Assembly: GCA_008704415.1 (NCBI GenBank)
Contig: VXIS01000045.1
Location: forward strand, 1-64,000
Direction: 5' to 3'
Origin: Sphaerosporella brunnea
Lineage: Eukaryota > Ascomycota > Pezizomycetes > Pezizales > Pyronemataceae
Length of the DNA stretch: 64,000 nucleotides
Part shown: piece by piece, positions 12,412 to 23,046 of the stretch
How positions within the stretch are numbered: position 1 is the first letter of the stretch
Layout of the letters: each line of letters starts with the position of its first letter
Notes under the pieces: generated by a model
Told to the model about the DNA's origin: nothing
Databases searched by the model: none
Seen by the model: only the letters and a program-made list of their open reading frames with translations
Program-made: the position numbers and the translations under genes

Positions 12412-13479
12412 CTATTTCTCATTCTTCAACTTCTCCGTCAACTCCGGCACCGCCTGAAACAGATCCGCCACGAGGCCCACATCCGCGACCTGGAAGATGG
12501 GCGCATCGGCATCCTTGTTGATAGCCGCAATAACCTTGCTATCCTTCATACCGGCCAAATGCTGGATAGCGCCGCTGATTCCAACCGCCATGTAAAGCTG
12601 CGGCGCGACTACCTTTCCGGTCTGTCCGACCTGCAAGCTGTTGTCCGCGAAGCCCGCATCGACCGCAGCACGGCTAGCACCGATGGCAGCACCCAACGCG
12701 TCCGCCAGCGGCGGCATGAACTCATCGAATTTCACCTTGTTCTTAAGACCTCTACCACCGGAAACGACCTTGCTGGCGGTGGCCAGATCGGGGCGCTCCG
12801 ACTTCGCAAGGTTCTCCTCGACCCACTCGACGAGGGCAGGGGCTTTGGGGTCTACGGGGGCCTCGGCAACCTCGGCGTTTCCTCCCTCGGTCGCGGAAGC
12901 AGGGAACGCTGTACCGCGCACAGTGATGATGTTGGTTGGTTGGCCGGTCTTGACGGTGGCGATGGCATTGCCCGCGTAGATCGGCCGCACAAACGTCGTG
13001 GCGTCTTTAATCTCCGTGACGTCAGAGATTGGCTGGATGTCGAGCAGTGCCGCCACGCGTGGCATGATGTTCTTTCCGAACGCGGAGTGTGCGCACACCA
13101 CGTGCGTGAAGCCGCCCGCTTTGATGTTTTCGGCGAGGAGCGGCGCGAAGTTCTCGGGGAGGCCCTGGCCGCCTGTGTTAGTATCGGAGGGGGAGGGGAG
13201 GGACGGGGATGCCAGGCGCACCTTGTCGTATGCTCCATTGGGGACGTGGAGCACCTTGGAGACGCCGACAAGCTTTGCGGCCTGCGCGGCGACAGAGGCA
13301 GAGTCGCCGCCGGCTATGAAGGCGGTTACGGGACCGCCGAGCTTGGACGCTGCGGTTACAGCGGGTAGTGAAGAGGCGCTGACTTGGCCGCCGCGATGCT
13401 CGAGCACGGCGAGCGTGCTTAGGAGACGGCTGCGACGTGAGGTGTAGAGGCGGCGCGAGGCATTGCGGAGGGCGAACAT
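12412..13479 (-). CDS. ETFA: electron transfer flavoprotein alpha subunit, mitochondrial
   Basis: This matrix flavoprotein, as a heterodimer with ETF-beta, passes electrons from acyl-CoA and related dehydrogenases to ETF:ubiquinone oxidoreductase. The N-terminus ([18 protein letters not shown]) is a typical targeting sequence. The ETF-alpha N-domain follows ([11 protein letters not shown], then [17 protein letters not shown]), and the FAD-binding C-domain carries SGGRGLK and the signature [19 protein letters not shown]. The frame is open throughout, but a 57-nt stretch at 13,165-13,221 has a GT donor, an ACTAAC branch site and a CAG acceptor. Removing it gives the expected junction [13 protein letters not shown], so it is almost certainly an intron. 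The mature protein is then 336 aa, the usual family length. Confidence 0.95.
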   Translation of the reverse strand: MFALRNASRRLYTSRRSRLLSTLAVLEHRGGQVSASSLPAVTAASKLGGPVTAFIAGGDSASVAAQAAKLVGVSKVLHVPNGAYDKVRLASPSLPSPSDTNTGGQGLPENFAPLLAENIKAGGFTHVVCAHSAFGKNIMPRVAALLDIQPISDVTEIKDATTFVRPIYAGNAIATVKTGQPTNIITVRGTAFPASATEGGNAEVAEAPVDPKAPALVEWVEENLAKSERPDLATASKVVSGGRGLKNKVKFDEFMPPLADALGAAIGASRAAVDAGFADNSLQVGQTGKVVAPQLYMAVGISGAIQHLAGMKDSKVIAAINKDADAPIFQVADVGLVADLFQAVPELTEKLKNEK

Positions 13480-13861
13480 GGCGGCGGCGGAAGTGGTGTG
13501 TGGGGGACGAGAAAGTCTGGGGAAAGCCTATAAGAAGGCTTCGTCGGCTGTCGTCGGCGTGCTGCACGCCAAGAACGACGAGGTGGGGCACATCCGAAAT
13601 GTACGGGAACACATGGAATCACAGATTATCACCCACACAGTTTCCGAGTCAGACGTGTTTGAATTCTAAATACATCGTGCAGGAATGGAAACTCCGAGTT
13701 GATGTTTACAAGCCCTGTCTATCATACAAGTCCCTCATCTTTCTGGATATAATACAAGCAGCCCTCTAAGCTCTAAGGCAATGGCCGCAAACTGCCATTG
13801 TCGTCGTACTTCGCCTCTGTGGATATGGCAATTAGCACCCCCTCTCCATCGGCAGCTTCTC
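13480..13861. other. ETFA upstream region and COX11 3' region
   Basis: These 382 bp separate the ETFA start codon from the COX11 stop codon; both genes are on the minus strand. It must hold the ETFA promoter and the COX11 terminator. I see no gene in it. Confidence 0.6.
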
Positions 13862-14650
13862 TCACGGCCAGCACTCACTAAAGAACGTATAACTCAAGGT
13901 TACAGTATCAATGCCCTTCATATTGGGGTCCTCACAGAACTCGGGATCGATGAAGAAAAACACGGGCATATCGACAGTCTCTCCGGCGTTAAGCTTTTGC
14001 TCCTCGAAGCAAAAGCACTGGATCTTGCTAAAATACGGTGCCACCTGGCCGGGGGTGACCGAGTACGTAGCCACGCCGATGATATCGTCCTTGCTCATGT
14101 TGGTGGCGGTATAAAACGCCAACGCGGTCTCTCCGGGCAACACGCGCACCTCGCGCTGCTGCGGCGTAAACTTCCATTCCAACACATCCGACACCGACGA
14201 CGCGAACGTGACGCGGATCCGCTTCGCATTCGTTACGGGCACGAGCTTGTCCGCTGTGAACCGCGTTTGGTCCGTGATCGGGGTGCCGCCGTAGCCGGTG
14301 CGTTGGCAGATTGCGCGGTAGAGAGGAACGGAGGCGTAGGAGAGCGTGAGGGTTACGATTCCCACACTTGCTGCCAGTCAGCGCGCGGATCGGAAGGGCA
14401 GCGGCGGGGAGAGGTGGAGATCGGACCTTAGAGTGTAATACAACAGATCGGTATTCTTTTTCTTGTACTGCGCGCGGATATTCGGTCGTGTAGGAGCAGT
14501 AGTAGTGGGCTGTTGCCGCCGCAGCGGCGTGCTCGAAAAGAACTGCTTGAACTTGAACGCATTCCCTGATTGGGGCGGCGGTATTCGGCAAGCAGCACAA
14601 GTCCACGGCGCCCTCAAAGCCGTGGCAAAGAAAGGTAGTGTCGGTCTCAT
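13862..14650 (-). CDS. COX11: cytochrome c oxidase assembly protein Cox11
   Basis: Cox11 is an inner-membrane protein that delivers copper to the CuB site of Cox1. Exons are 14,427-14,650 and 13,862-14,366, giving 242 aa. The targeting region begins MRPTLPFFATALRAP. Before the splice junction lies the basic patch YKKKNTDLLYYTL; after it comes the single membrane span GIVTLTLSYASVPLYRAIC, including the conserved PLYR..C. The intermembrane-space domain carries the copper-binding CFCF motif (QCFCFEEQ) and the family C-terminus with PVFFFIDPEF. The 60-nt intron uses AG/GTCCGA and an AAG acceptor. An upstream in-frame ATG at 14,710 exists, but the chosen start gives a better targeting sequence. 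It is divergent from COX12. Confidence 0.93.
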
Positions 14651-14897
14651 CTCCTTGTTGTGATAAATTTCCACGCGGGCGGGCGGGCGGGGAGAGGGCT
14701 GGAGTTGCAACCGCCAGCTCGCCGGGTAAACTTCCGCTTGTGGGAGCGGTCTTCGTCATTGGGGGAGGGCGGTCGCTTAGGAGTGATAGCCGGGGAATCT
14801 CACCCGACTTTTCATCGTACCATCCATCTCCCTGACCAACCCATAACAATCTCCACTCATCACCACCTCACCTACCCACCCACTGCAAGCGACCAAA
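14651..14897. promoter_or_regulatory. bidirectional COX11/COX12 promoter
   Basis: Only 247 bp separate the start codons of two divergent complex IV genes. A CCAAT box (minus strand; ATTGG at 14,758-14,762) lies near the middle. CCAAT boxes are the target of the fungal HAP complex, which is known to control respiratory genes, so co-regulation is a reasonable inference. The COX12-proximal side is rich in CA/CT, as in many fungal core promoters. Confidence 0.5.
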
Positions 14898-15464
14898 ATG
14901 GCCGACGAAGAGAGAGAGACCAAGCCCTTCAAGTTCGTGACTGCAGGTACGGGCCCATCCACTCCCAATCGCCAATCGCCAATCGCCTCGCAAGTGGGAG
15001 GGTGGCATCCGGTCCTCCGCTCTTGGCGCCGGCGCAATACATCATCATCACCCTCACCCTGCAACGACGACGCCGCACCTCCCCCGCGATCACAACACTG
15101 CAAAGCTGACACACCGGGGGATCAATCGAAATAGGTTTCGACGCCCGCTTTCCGAACCAGAACCAGACCAAGCACGTCCGTGTCTCCTCCCGTCCCGCTA
15201 CTCCTCCTCCTCCTCGCTGATCGACCGAAATAATAGTGCTGGCAAAACTACGTCGACTACTACAAGTGCATCAACGCCAAGGGTGAGGACTTCGCGCCCT
15301 GCAAGCAGTTCTACTTCGCCTACCGCTCCCTGTGCCCCAACGCCTGGTTGGAGAAGTGGGACACGCAGCGCGGTACGTCTTTCCCGCCCCCTCCCCCGGC
15401 AAGAACCGATGGTTGACGCAATCCTACAGAAAACGGCAACTTCCCCGCCAACCTTGAGGCCTAG
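14898..15464 (+). CDS. COX12: cytochrome c oxidase subunit VIb (Cox12)
   Basis: This is a small structural subunit on the intermembrane-space face of complex IV, folded by the Mia40 pathway. Exons are 14,898-14,946, 15,135-15,175, 15,237-15,372 and 15,430-15,464, giving 86 aa, the normal length. After the joined segment DARFPNQNQTKHC the protein shows the twin-cysteine pattern of the family: CWQNYVDYYKC (Cx9C) and CKQFYFAYRSLC (Cx10C). It ends NGNFPANLEA. Three introns in such a short gene, with exon 2 only 41 nt, mean that no single reading frame reveals it. No targeting sequence is present, as expected for a Mia40 substrate. Confidence 0.95.
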
Positions 15465-15861
15465 ATACATCCCATCCATAAAACACCCCCCAAGTGACGA
15501 CTGTGGTATTGGTGGAAAGGCATGTACATTGCTGCTGCGCATGAATTGAAACACACACCGGGGGATATTGTGTTTTTTTCATTGTTTGTTGTTTGGTGGG
15601 AGCGGCGCGGCGTGGGGAGTGTGGTGTAGCTAATATCAGGCTAGACTTGTGATATAAAATGGGAGTGGGAGATTCCATGATTTTTTCAAAATTGAGACAT
15701 AGCAGCCCATAGTTACGACAGTTGAAGCTGCACCTCCGTCCCAAAGCGGCCGCGGCATATGCATTTTGTCGTCACCACCACCACCATGTGTACTTAGTAG
15801 GTATTCCAAACCACAGAAATAACATAACAGATACCATATATTACAGTACAAGAGGGCGAAC
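15465..15861. other. convergent intergenic region
   Basis: This separates the COX12 stop (plus) and the DPL1 stop (minus), and holds the two 3' UTRs. It has a short CCA repeat near 15,773-15,786. No gene is seen. Confidence 0.6.
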
Positions 15862-17761
15862 CTACGCCTTGTACAAAGTGTCGATGAATCCCACAGCCAT
15901 GCTGTTGATGACACTCTTATTAGGCAGGCTCCCAGCAACACCATACAACGCCGCCGTGTCCCGCTGAGCAGCCTCGTTCCCACGAGCCTTGACACCCGCG
16001 ACCGCCTTCTCCAGATCCGTCAAAAACTTATCCACAGCACTGACCGTTGGGCGGGTGCATGCGATGTGGATGGCAGGCGGGGTTTGCAGCGCATTCAAGT
16101 GCCATCCCATCGCATTCATCTCATCCGCAAGCTCATAGATGTTGAGCGTCTTGCTGCTGAAGCTGACCACGCTCACCTGCGGCTCGCCGAGGACATACAG
16201 GTCCGGATGGAGCTTATCGCGGATGCCCGCTTCGATTGCTTTTGCCGCGCCTACAATGTCCCGGCAGCTGGCAACGTAGCCGGACTCGCCCACTTTCATG
16301 AGTGCCGCCCAAGTACCCGCGATTAAAGAGCCTGCGCGTGAGCCGGCCAGAGAGGGACTGGCGTATACACCGCCTGGCCAGGTGGCCGTGACGAAGTAGC
16401 CGTACTGGCGGAATTTCTTGGTGCGGAAGAGGAGGACGGAGTTGCCCTTGGGAGCAAAGCCATCTATGGCGATGTCAGTATCTATTCACCCCGCATTATG
16501 ACTGGGTCGACATACATTTGTGAGTGTCACAAGAAATGGATGTGACACCCTTAACCCTGAAATCGAAGGGTTGAGTCTCAAATCCGGCCTTCTCCAGGAA
16601 TGGCACCAAGAACGAGCCCAAACAAGCGTCGACATGAAGAGGCACACGTTTCCTCAATGCGATCTTGCTGAGGCCTGCAATATCGTCGATGATTCCATGA
16701 GGGAAATTGGGAGCGGATCCCACAATCAGAATAGTGTTGTAGTTTACGAGACGGGCCACCGCTTTCAGGTTCACTTTCAAAGTCATCGGATCAACATCCA
16801 CATGGTGCACTTTGATTTTGAAATAGTGGCCCGCTTTGTCGAAAGCGGCGTGTGCGGTTACGGGAACTACCATCTCGGGCTCTGTTACACCGCGCTCGGC
16901 GTATGCTTTGGCGCGGGCGGCGAGGCAGGCCATCAAAATACTCTCCGTGCCGCCGCTAGTGGTGATGCCCGCACCACTGCTGGGGGGGGCATTGTACATA
17001 TCCAGGACCTGCGGCTAATGCGTCAGGCGTAAACGCTCAAAAGAGGAGGCATTGGAGACCCACCATAGCAACGATCTCAGCCTCCATTTTCCTAACACCA
17101 GGGAAGACATCCGGATGCAAAGGATTGCTGACGGCAAACATGCGGTACGCCTCACTTTGAAGATCTAGCATTTCCTTTCCGCCATGATAAACGGCACCAG
17201 AGACCTGGCCCTTCTCCCAATCCGCGTGATGCAGCTCACTCAGCCTGACACAACGATATCAGCCGATTGATCGAGTGAGTTTAAATCAGGCGATATACTC
17301 TTTCAAAATCTCCTTGATCTGCTCATCCGATAGCCCATCTTTCGGGAGTTCCGTGTACCTCGTGACCCCGGGGCCCTTGGGCACAAGCCTATCCTCGAGT
17401 TTTTTGAGGGCGACATCGACCTGGCCCTGGACTTTACTCCTGATGCCTGGGAGATTCAAGAAAACGCCATAAGCGTTTCTCCACAGGTAAGCGTAGAAGC
17501 TTCCCAAGGTGCCCAGAATGCCGCGGCCTCGCAGCTGCCGGATCGCCTTGCGGAAGTGACGTAGCAGGAACCAGATAAACACGAGGTTCCGTAGGCTTAT
17601 CGCCGCTCTCGTTAGCTCACGCGTACCTATCCCTGAAGCGCTGCTGCTGGTAGAACTCACATCTCGAAATTGAGAACGAGAGTGGGATTCCGACGCACGG
17701 CGGCGTCTTTGTAGGAGGAGAGATTCCGCAGAGACACGGGCACCCGACTAGAGCCCGGCAT
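15862..17761 (-). CDS. DPL1: sphingosine-1-phosphate lyase (PLP-dependent)
   Basis: This ER-membrane enzyme irreversibly cleaves phosphorylated long-chain bases to a fatty aldehyde and phosphoethanolamine. There are five exons: 17,661-17,761, 17,299-17,595, 17,064-17,244, 16,516-17,008 and 15,862-16,463, giving 557 aa. The N-terminus has a membrane span around [13 protein letters not shown]. The group II decarboxylase-type PLP fold includes [24 protein letters not shown], the PLP-ring region [16 protein letters not shown], and [13 protein letters not shown]. The catalytic lysine is in SCDTHK followed by YGFAPKG; intron 4 falls immediately after the lysine codon. All five joins keep frame and reproduce the conserved order. 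Exon 2 needs a less usual GTATAT donor. It is divergent from the FAP7-like gene. Confidence 0.95.
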
Positions 17762-18389
17762 GGTGGGAAGCAGCAGCTGGCTGGCTGGCTGGCTGGCTGG
17801 CTGGTGGTGGTGGGAGCTCGCGAGGTGCGAAGGTGTTGGCTATACTCTTGCGGCGCTAGGGCAGGGCAGGTGACGCGCGGACGTGCGTGTGGTTTGGCAG
17901 CAGCTTCACAGGTGATGGGTGAGGTGTCGTGTTCGTGGGATGCTTCACGGGCAAATAACAGTTGGCAGGATGAAGTATGTAAGCAAGCCGGAGGGCGAAG
18001 GTGCCGAGGTATGCATCATCCCTCCATCAATTGCACGACGCCACTTTTGTGCTGTGTTGTCTCTTTGACGACGATGCTCGAGTTGGGGTGCCAGAGGATC
18101 TCGCGGTAGAAAGTAACTACTGAGTACCTGCTGAGTAGGTGCACAAACAAGTAACCACATCGATGTCGGAGTTGAGACGTCACCCAGTGCCACTCACTCT
18201 TGTCTCCTCGCCGAGTCGCTACGGGCGACGGAGTGAGCACGTTGTGTTATCTATCTGCTGCGCAGGGTTAGGGGTTGCACGAGCCATGCCGCTCGGCAGC
18301 TTCCGTGGTTGCAGCAGTTTGGAGGCGCGTTGCACGAAATTCTTTGAACCAAACGCCCCCGCCACAAACGAGACACCCACACCCAAGCG
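17762..18389. other. divergent intergenic region DPL1/FAP7
   Basis: These 628 bp separate two divergent start codons. It contains a (CTGG)n microsatellite at about 17,776-17,804, just upstream of DPL1. No ORF is supported and I recognise no specific regulatory motif. Confidence 0.6.
17776..17804. repeat. (CTGG)n microsatellite
   Basis: About seven tandem CTGG units begin 15 bp upstream of the DPL1 start codon, so the repeat lies in the 5' leader or core promoter. Confidence 0.9.
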
Positions 18390-19084
18390 ATGCTGCGAAC
18401 ACGACCCAACATCATCATAACCGGCACTCCCGGTGTCGGTGCGAAGCTTCCCACCTGTACGATGGCTGCCCCTTTTCCCTGACACGAAGCAGGCAAATCC
18501 AGCCACAGCGAGCAGCTCGCAGAAGCGACCGGACTGCGACACCTCTCGGTCAACCAGGTGGTCAAGGACAAGAGTTGCCACGAAGGGTACGACGATGAGC
18601 TGAAGACGTGGATCGTGGACGAGGACAAGCTGCTGGACGAGATTGAGCCGCAGCTCGAGGAGGGTGGAAACGTCATCGACTGGCATGTGTGCGAGATCTT
18701 CCCGGAGAGGTTGATTGATCTGGTTGTGGTGCTGCGTGTGGATTCAGAGCTGCTGTACGACCGCTTAAAGGCTCGGTATGTCTGTCAATCGCCTGCCTTA
18801 CTTGCTTGCTTCCTGACGTGCTGGTCACAGAAACTACCCAGGTTTGTTGCCATGCCGTCGCGCTTTGACGCTGGCCATGACTGACTTGGTGATTAGAGAA
18901 GAAGCTGCAGGAAAACCTCGACTCGGAGATTATGCAAGTGATCCTGGAGGAAGCGCGCGAGTCCTACAACGAGCAGATCGTGATCGAGTTGCGCAGCGAC
19001 GACGCAGACGAGATCGAGCAGAACGTGGAGCGGATAGCGCAGTGGGTCAAGAACTGGAAGGCGGACCATCCAGAGGGTGTATAA
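18390..19084 (+). CDS. FAP7: Fap7/hCINAP-type adenylate kinase, ribosome biogenesis
   Basis: This is an atypical adenylate kinase/ATPase that acts in late 18S rRNA maturation (A20S pre-rRNA cleavage in yeast). Exons are 18,390-18,438, 18,493-18,775, 18,831-18,841 and 18,897-19,084, giving 176 aa, the usual size. The Walker A loop GTPGVGKSS is split by intron 1. The body contains HLSVNQVVKD, the broad-family motif DWHVCEIFPERLIDLVVVLR, then LYDRLKARNYPEKKLQENLDSEIMQVILEEA and the C-terminal helix with the conserved tryptophan pair. Exon 3 is a micro-exon of 11 nt that supplies NYP; skipping it breaks the frame. It is convergent with the ITPase gene (116 bp between stops). Confidence 0.93.
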
Positions 19085-19200
19085 GCACAAGAAAGAAAAA
19101 GGGAAAAAAAGGCAAGAGTGCGCAAAGCCAACGAAACCCGCCCTATCTCTATCCTTGTGAACTCCATACGCTCCGCTACAAAGCCATTTGCTTGCTTGCT

Positions 19201-19901
19201 CTAGTGGTGGTTTTCCGCCAGCCATGCCTTCAGCTTGTCCAGTGCCTTGCCTCTGTGTGACACTTTGTTCTTCTCGGCCTTTTCCATCTCCGCGTACCTG
19301 CACATCCTCCCACATTAGCATTTTGGTTCCTTATAGTAAGTTGGAAGCGCTTGACGTACGTCTTTCCTTCGTACTCAAATACGGCGTCCCAGCCAAAGAA
19401 TGTCGGTCCCCGCGCGGGCACGATCTTCCCGTCGGTGCGTCCCTCAAATAAGATAGCCTCCTTTCCTGGGCCAGCACAGTAGGCGAACGTGCACACCGCC
19501 TGGGCGCTCTTGTCGTCATAAGCAGCCAACATCTTATTCAGACCGTCATGGCCCAGCTCCTTCATGAACCACTTAACATAAGGGCCCGGCAGACCATTCA
19601 GAGCATTGAAGCACAAGCAAGTGTCCTCGACGATAACGGGTCCACCAATCTGCGCAGCACCCACCAACCAAACTTGTCAGCCAACAGTTCCAGAAGAGTT
19701 TTTTTTTTGGGGGGGGGAGGGGAATAGAACCTCCTCGGCAGCTCGCCGCGCCTTGTCAAGCGTGATCTCCTCGATCGTTCCCTGCAGCTCTGGCAGGTCC
19801 AGAGCTTTGCTGGTCAGCGAGGGCACGGCGTCCCCAAGGATCGCCTGCACCTCTGCGAGCTTGTTGGCGTTGCCGGTGACGAAAACGAGGGATTGGGGCA
19901 T
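19201..19901 (-). CDS. HAM1: inosine triphosphate pyrophosphatase (Ham1 family)
   Basis: The enzyme hydrolyses ITP, dITP and XTP to monophosphates, cleansing the nucleotide pool. Exons are 19,731-19,901, 19,360-19,649 and 19,201-19,297, giving 185 aa. The start at [14 protein letters not shown] is chosen because the TGNxNK substrate loop normally sits within the first 15 residues; 28 further codons upstream are open but look non-coding. Other family landmarks are [23 protein letters not shown] (catalytic acidic pair), [10 protein letters not shown], the [18 protein letters not shown] block and [14 protein letters not shown]. Intron 1 contains long G and T runs (sense C and A) near 19,699-19,718. 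It is divergent from ZPR1. Confidence 0.95.
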
Positions 19902-20384
19902 CTCGGGTTGGCCGTGGTTGCGGATGCGGGACTTGATCATGTTTGGGCGGGTGGGGGGGGGGACTTTAATAAAGCGGTGGTGCACCGGTGGTTGTATGTA
20001 GGGTCCAAGTCGCAGGGAACAGAATACGAGATGTGGACATCGATATCATATCAGTTTCTGCTGAATGGTTTCCCTTAAACACACAAAACACACAACTCCG
20101 GATATCAGAATCCTCATCATGGGGTTTTCCTTCCCTGCATGCTGCGCATGCATATTAACTATGGCTGATCATGGTGAAGACATTGTCATCTCTCCACGAG
20201 GATCGGCATATGCCGATGCATGATAGCCCCACCATAACTATACCCCGCCAAAAGTTTCGTCGAACATTGCATATCACCTTGGAGTCACCAGCAACACCAA
20301 CGACCCGTCACTGATACTTTTCGAGCTTTATTTGACAAGATAAACACCGTAGCCGCCCCGCACCGCCCCGCCCCCACAAAGACC
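19902..20384. other. divergent intergenic region HAM1/ZPR1
   Basis: 483 bp lie between two start codons on opposite strands. It has a G run at about 19,952-19,961. No gene is supported, and no regulatory element is recognised with confidence. Confidence 0.55.
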
Positions 20385-21869
20385 ATGCCTCATGCCTCCG
20401 AGGAGCCGGAGAAGAAGGAGGAGTTCTTCCGCGACATCGGCGCCGCCGTCGCCGCCGTCGACCAGGAAGCAGCGGGCGACGACGAGCCTCAGATTGTGGA
20501 CAACATCGGTACTTTAGTATCCACCCAGCGCGCTGTTTGCTGTTACCCACCCTGCTAACAGTTCGCAGAGTCTCTCTGCATGAACTGCCACGAGCAAGGC
20601 AATACGCGGCTGCTCCTAACGCGGATCCCGTTCTTCCGCGAAGTGGTGCTGATGTCGTTCGAATGCTCGCACTGCCACTTTAAAAACAACGAGATCCAGT
20701 CTGCATCCGAGATCCAAGAGCGCGCGTGCACCTACACCGTCAAAGTGACGTGCAAAGAGGACCTCGACCGGCAAGTCGTCAAGTCGGACACCTGCGTGTG
20801 TTCGTTCCCGGAGCTGGACCTGGAGATACCGGCGCAGCGCGGGCAGCTCACGACCATTGAGGGGCTCCTGAGCGTTGTGCTCGAAGACCTGGCGAACGAC
20901 CAAGAGGCGCGCAAGGAGCAACACCCCGAGGCCTGGCAGCAGATCGGGGACTTCATCAAGAAGGGCCGCGACTTCCTCGAGGGGCGCGCATTCCCCTTTT
21001 CCCTCGTAGTCGACGATCTAGCCGGCAACAGCTGGATCGAGCCGCGCCCCGACGACCCGCGCGGAAAGTGGATTAGCAAGCACTACGAGCGCAGCCGCGA
21101 GCAGAACGAGAAGCTGGGGCTCACCGACACCTCTTGCGGGGCGGAAGGCGAAAAGAAAGAAGGAGAAGAAGAAGAAGAAGACGACAACCCCATCCGCCCG
21201 GATGAAATCCACACCTTCCCCGCCACCTGCCCCAGCTGCGTCCGCCCCTGCAACACGCACATGAAGTTCGTCGAGATACCGCACTTCAAAGAAGTCGTCA
21301 TCATGTCCACCGTCTGCGACAGCTGCGGGTACAAGAGCAACGAAGTCAAGACGGGCGGCGCGGTGCCTTCAAAGGGACGCATCATCACCCTGCAAGTCGA
21401 AGACGAAGAGGACCTCGCCCGCGACATCCTCAAGTCCGAGACTTGCGGGCTCTCTTGCCCGGAGCTGAACCTGGACCTGACCCCCGGCACCCTCGGCGGG
21501 CGCTTCACCACGCTCGAGGGCCTGCTCACCCAGGTGCACGACGAACTGCACCAGCGCATCTTTACCGGCGGGCAGATGGACTCGCTGGAAGCCGAGACCA
21601 AGGACCGCTGGGAAAAGTTCTTCGAGGGCATCCGAGAGGCCAAGGAGGGCAAACGCAAGTTCACGTGTATCCTCGACGACCCCCTCGCCGCTTCTTATAT
21701 CCAGAACCTTTGTGCCCCTGACCCCGACCCGCAGCTGAAGATTGAGGATGTCGAGCGGACTAAGGAGCAGGAAGAGGACCTAGGTATTGCCGACATGGTC
21801 ACCGAGGGATATGAACAGCAGGAGCCGGAGGAGAAGAAGGAGAAGCAGGAGGAGCCGGCGGCCGCATGA
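20385..21869 (+). CDS. ZPR1: ZPR1 zinc-finger protein
   Basis: ZPR1 binds translation elongation factor eEF1A, acting as its folding chaperone, and shuttles between cytoplasm and nucleolus. Exons are 20,385-20,508 and 20,569-21,869, giving 474 aa. The protein has the diagnostic tandem layout, each half with a C4 zinc finger and a ZPR1 domain. Finger 1 is CMNC...CSHC, followed by HFKNNEIQSASEI; finger 2 is CPSC...CDSC, followed by GYKSNEVKTGG. Both halves share the pattern CxCSxPELxLxxxxxxGxxTTxEGLL. The halves are joined by an acidic linker (a Glu run near residues 198-206) and the C-terminus is Lys/Glu-rich. Intron 1 carries a GCTAAC branch site. Confidence 0.96.
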
Positions 21870-21910
21870 TTTGAGGCGGTTTCTTTTTTTCCCCTTTTTT
21901 CTTTTCTTTG

Positions 21911-22298
21911 CTCGTGCGGCCGAGCGTCAAGCTCACAAAATTCTGATTGGCTGCAGCAACGTCACAAGCAACGAAGCGGAATAAAATAATGATTCCGTGA
22001 TGGGAATGGTTTGTTGTACTGTCTGTAACTAGAAACAGAGTCCGGTGGGAGTGCGGCAGAAGGGTGGTTGTGAATATCATTGTGCGGCCATGCGGGCCCA
22101 TGTAGCGCGGCGGGACTGTATGGCGGCGTTTCTTCACCCTCTGATAACACCACCAACCCTTGAGCGAAATAGTCAGCCTGTGGTTACGCAGTTATAGGCG
22201 AGACAAAGGAGAATTCTAATGGCTTAATATCGAATTTATTCTTCTTCTCTGCTTTTTGCATTGCTGCAGCCAAACAGAATTTTGTGAGGCGGCGCGAG
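21911..22298. mobile_element. MITE-like element, copy 1
   Basis: This is a non-coding element of about 388 bp with terminal inverted repeats. The left end reads GCGGCCGAGCG, then CTCACAAAATTCTGATTGG and CTGCAGCAA; the right end is the inverted counterpart, with a short deletion in the outermost part. A second copy lies at 59,294-59,674 in the opposite orientation and matches along most of the length, including the internal block around GTCCGGTGGGAGTGCGGCAG. There is no transposase ORF. It sits about 40 bp downstream of the ZPR1 stop, so it probably contributes to the ZPR1 3' UTR. I could not identify an unambiguous target-site duplication. Confidence 0.8.
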
Positions 22299-23046
22299 TA
22301 CAAAACAAAAAGTTTTGATTAGAGAGGAAGGAATGTTCTTTGTATCGTAGTTCATTGGGAATGGAATCATTGGCGATGCCAGTGACTGGACTAGTGATGC
22401 ATAAATTACCACCGGATACGAACAGAACTGTATGGAACCTATCGTGACGTCTCCACGGGTTTCCAAAACTCGGCCGGTGACGACTCGAGCAATGCCAACC
22501 CCCCTGCCCGGAGGCGGACAACGTCACTATCGCCCGGCGGTGAACATGAACCCACTGTTTGCCAGTTGCGGTGCCGTCCGTAATGCTTCATCTCCCGAAT
22601 GCCCCATCCCCCTAATGCCCCGCCAACCAAACAAAGAACTGGCCGTGTTTCGCCATTGGCGCGATTTATACTCGTCCCCGCGACCGCATATTTTGGACCC
22701 GGTATCGTCGATGCTGCCTTTTCGAACCCGTCTTCTGAACCCGCTCTCCCCCTGCGCTGTAGCATTCCTATCATGATGTCAGTCTGCAGATACGCGATAC
22801 TTAACGAACCTACTCCACCTTGTATGTAACCGTACGGTACGGCTGTGTTTCGATACTGGTGCATCACTTATACTGAGTAGACTGGGCCGAGTGCTCTCCT
22901 GTGAACTGCATCCGAACTTCCACGCTCGTCGACACTCACAAAGAGGAGCCGGGGAAAAAAATTAAAAAAATAGGCATTATCACCAAGATTGCTATAATTG
23001 CAACTGCATGCAACTCCCTACTCCTTACAACAACAACAAACTGGTA
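22299..23046. other. intergenic, no supported gene
   Basis: The region lies between the MITE and a small minus-strand gene. Short ORFs on both strands overlap each other and show no domain; nothing else is seen. Confidence 0.5.

Noticed and set aside
12559..13368. 269-aa plus-strand ORF
   Set aside because: It is antisense to ETFA; GC-rich coding DNA commonly leaves the opposite strand open.
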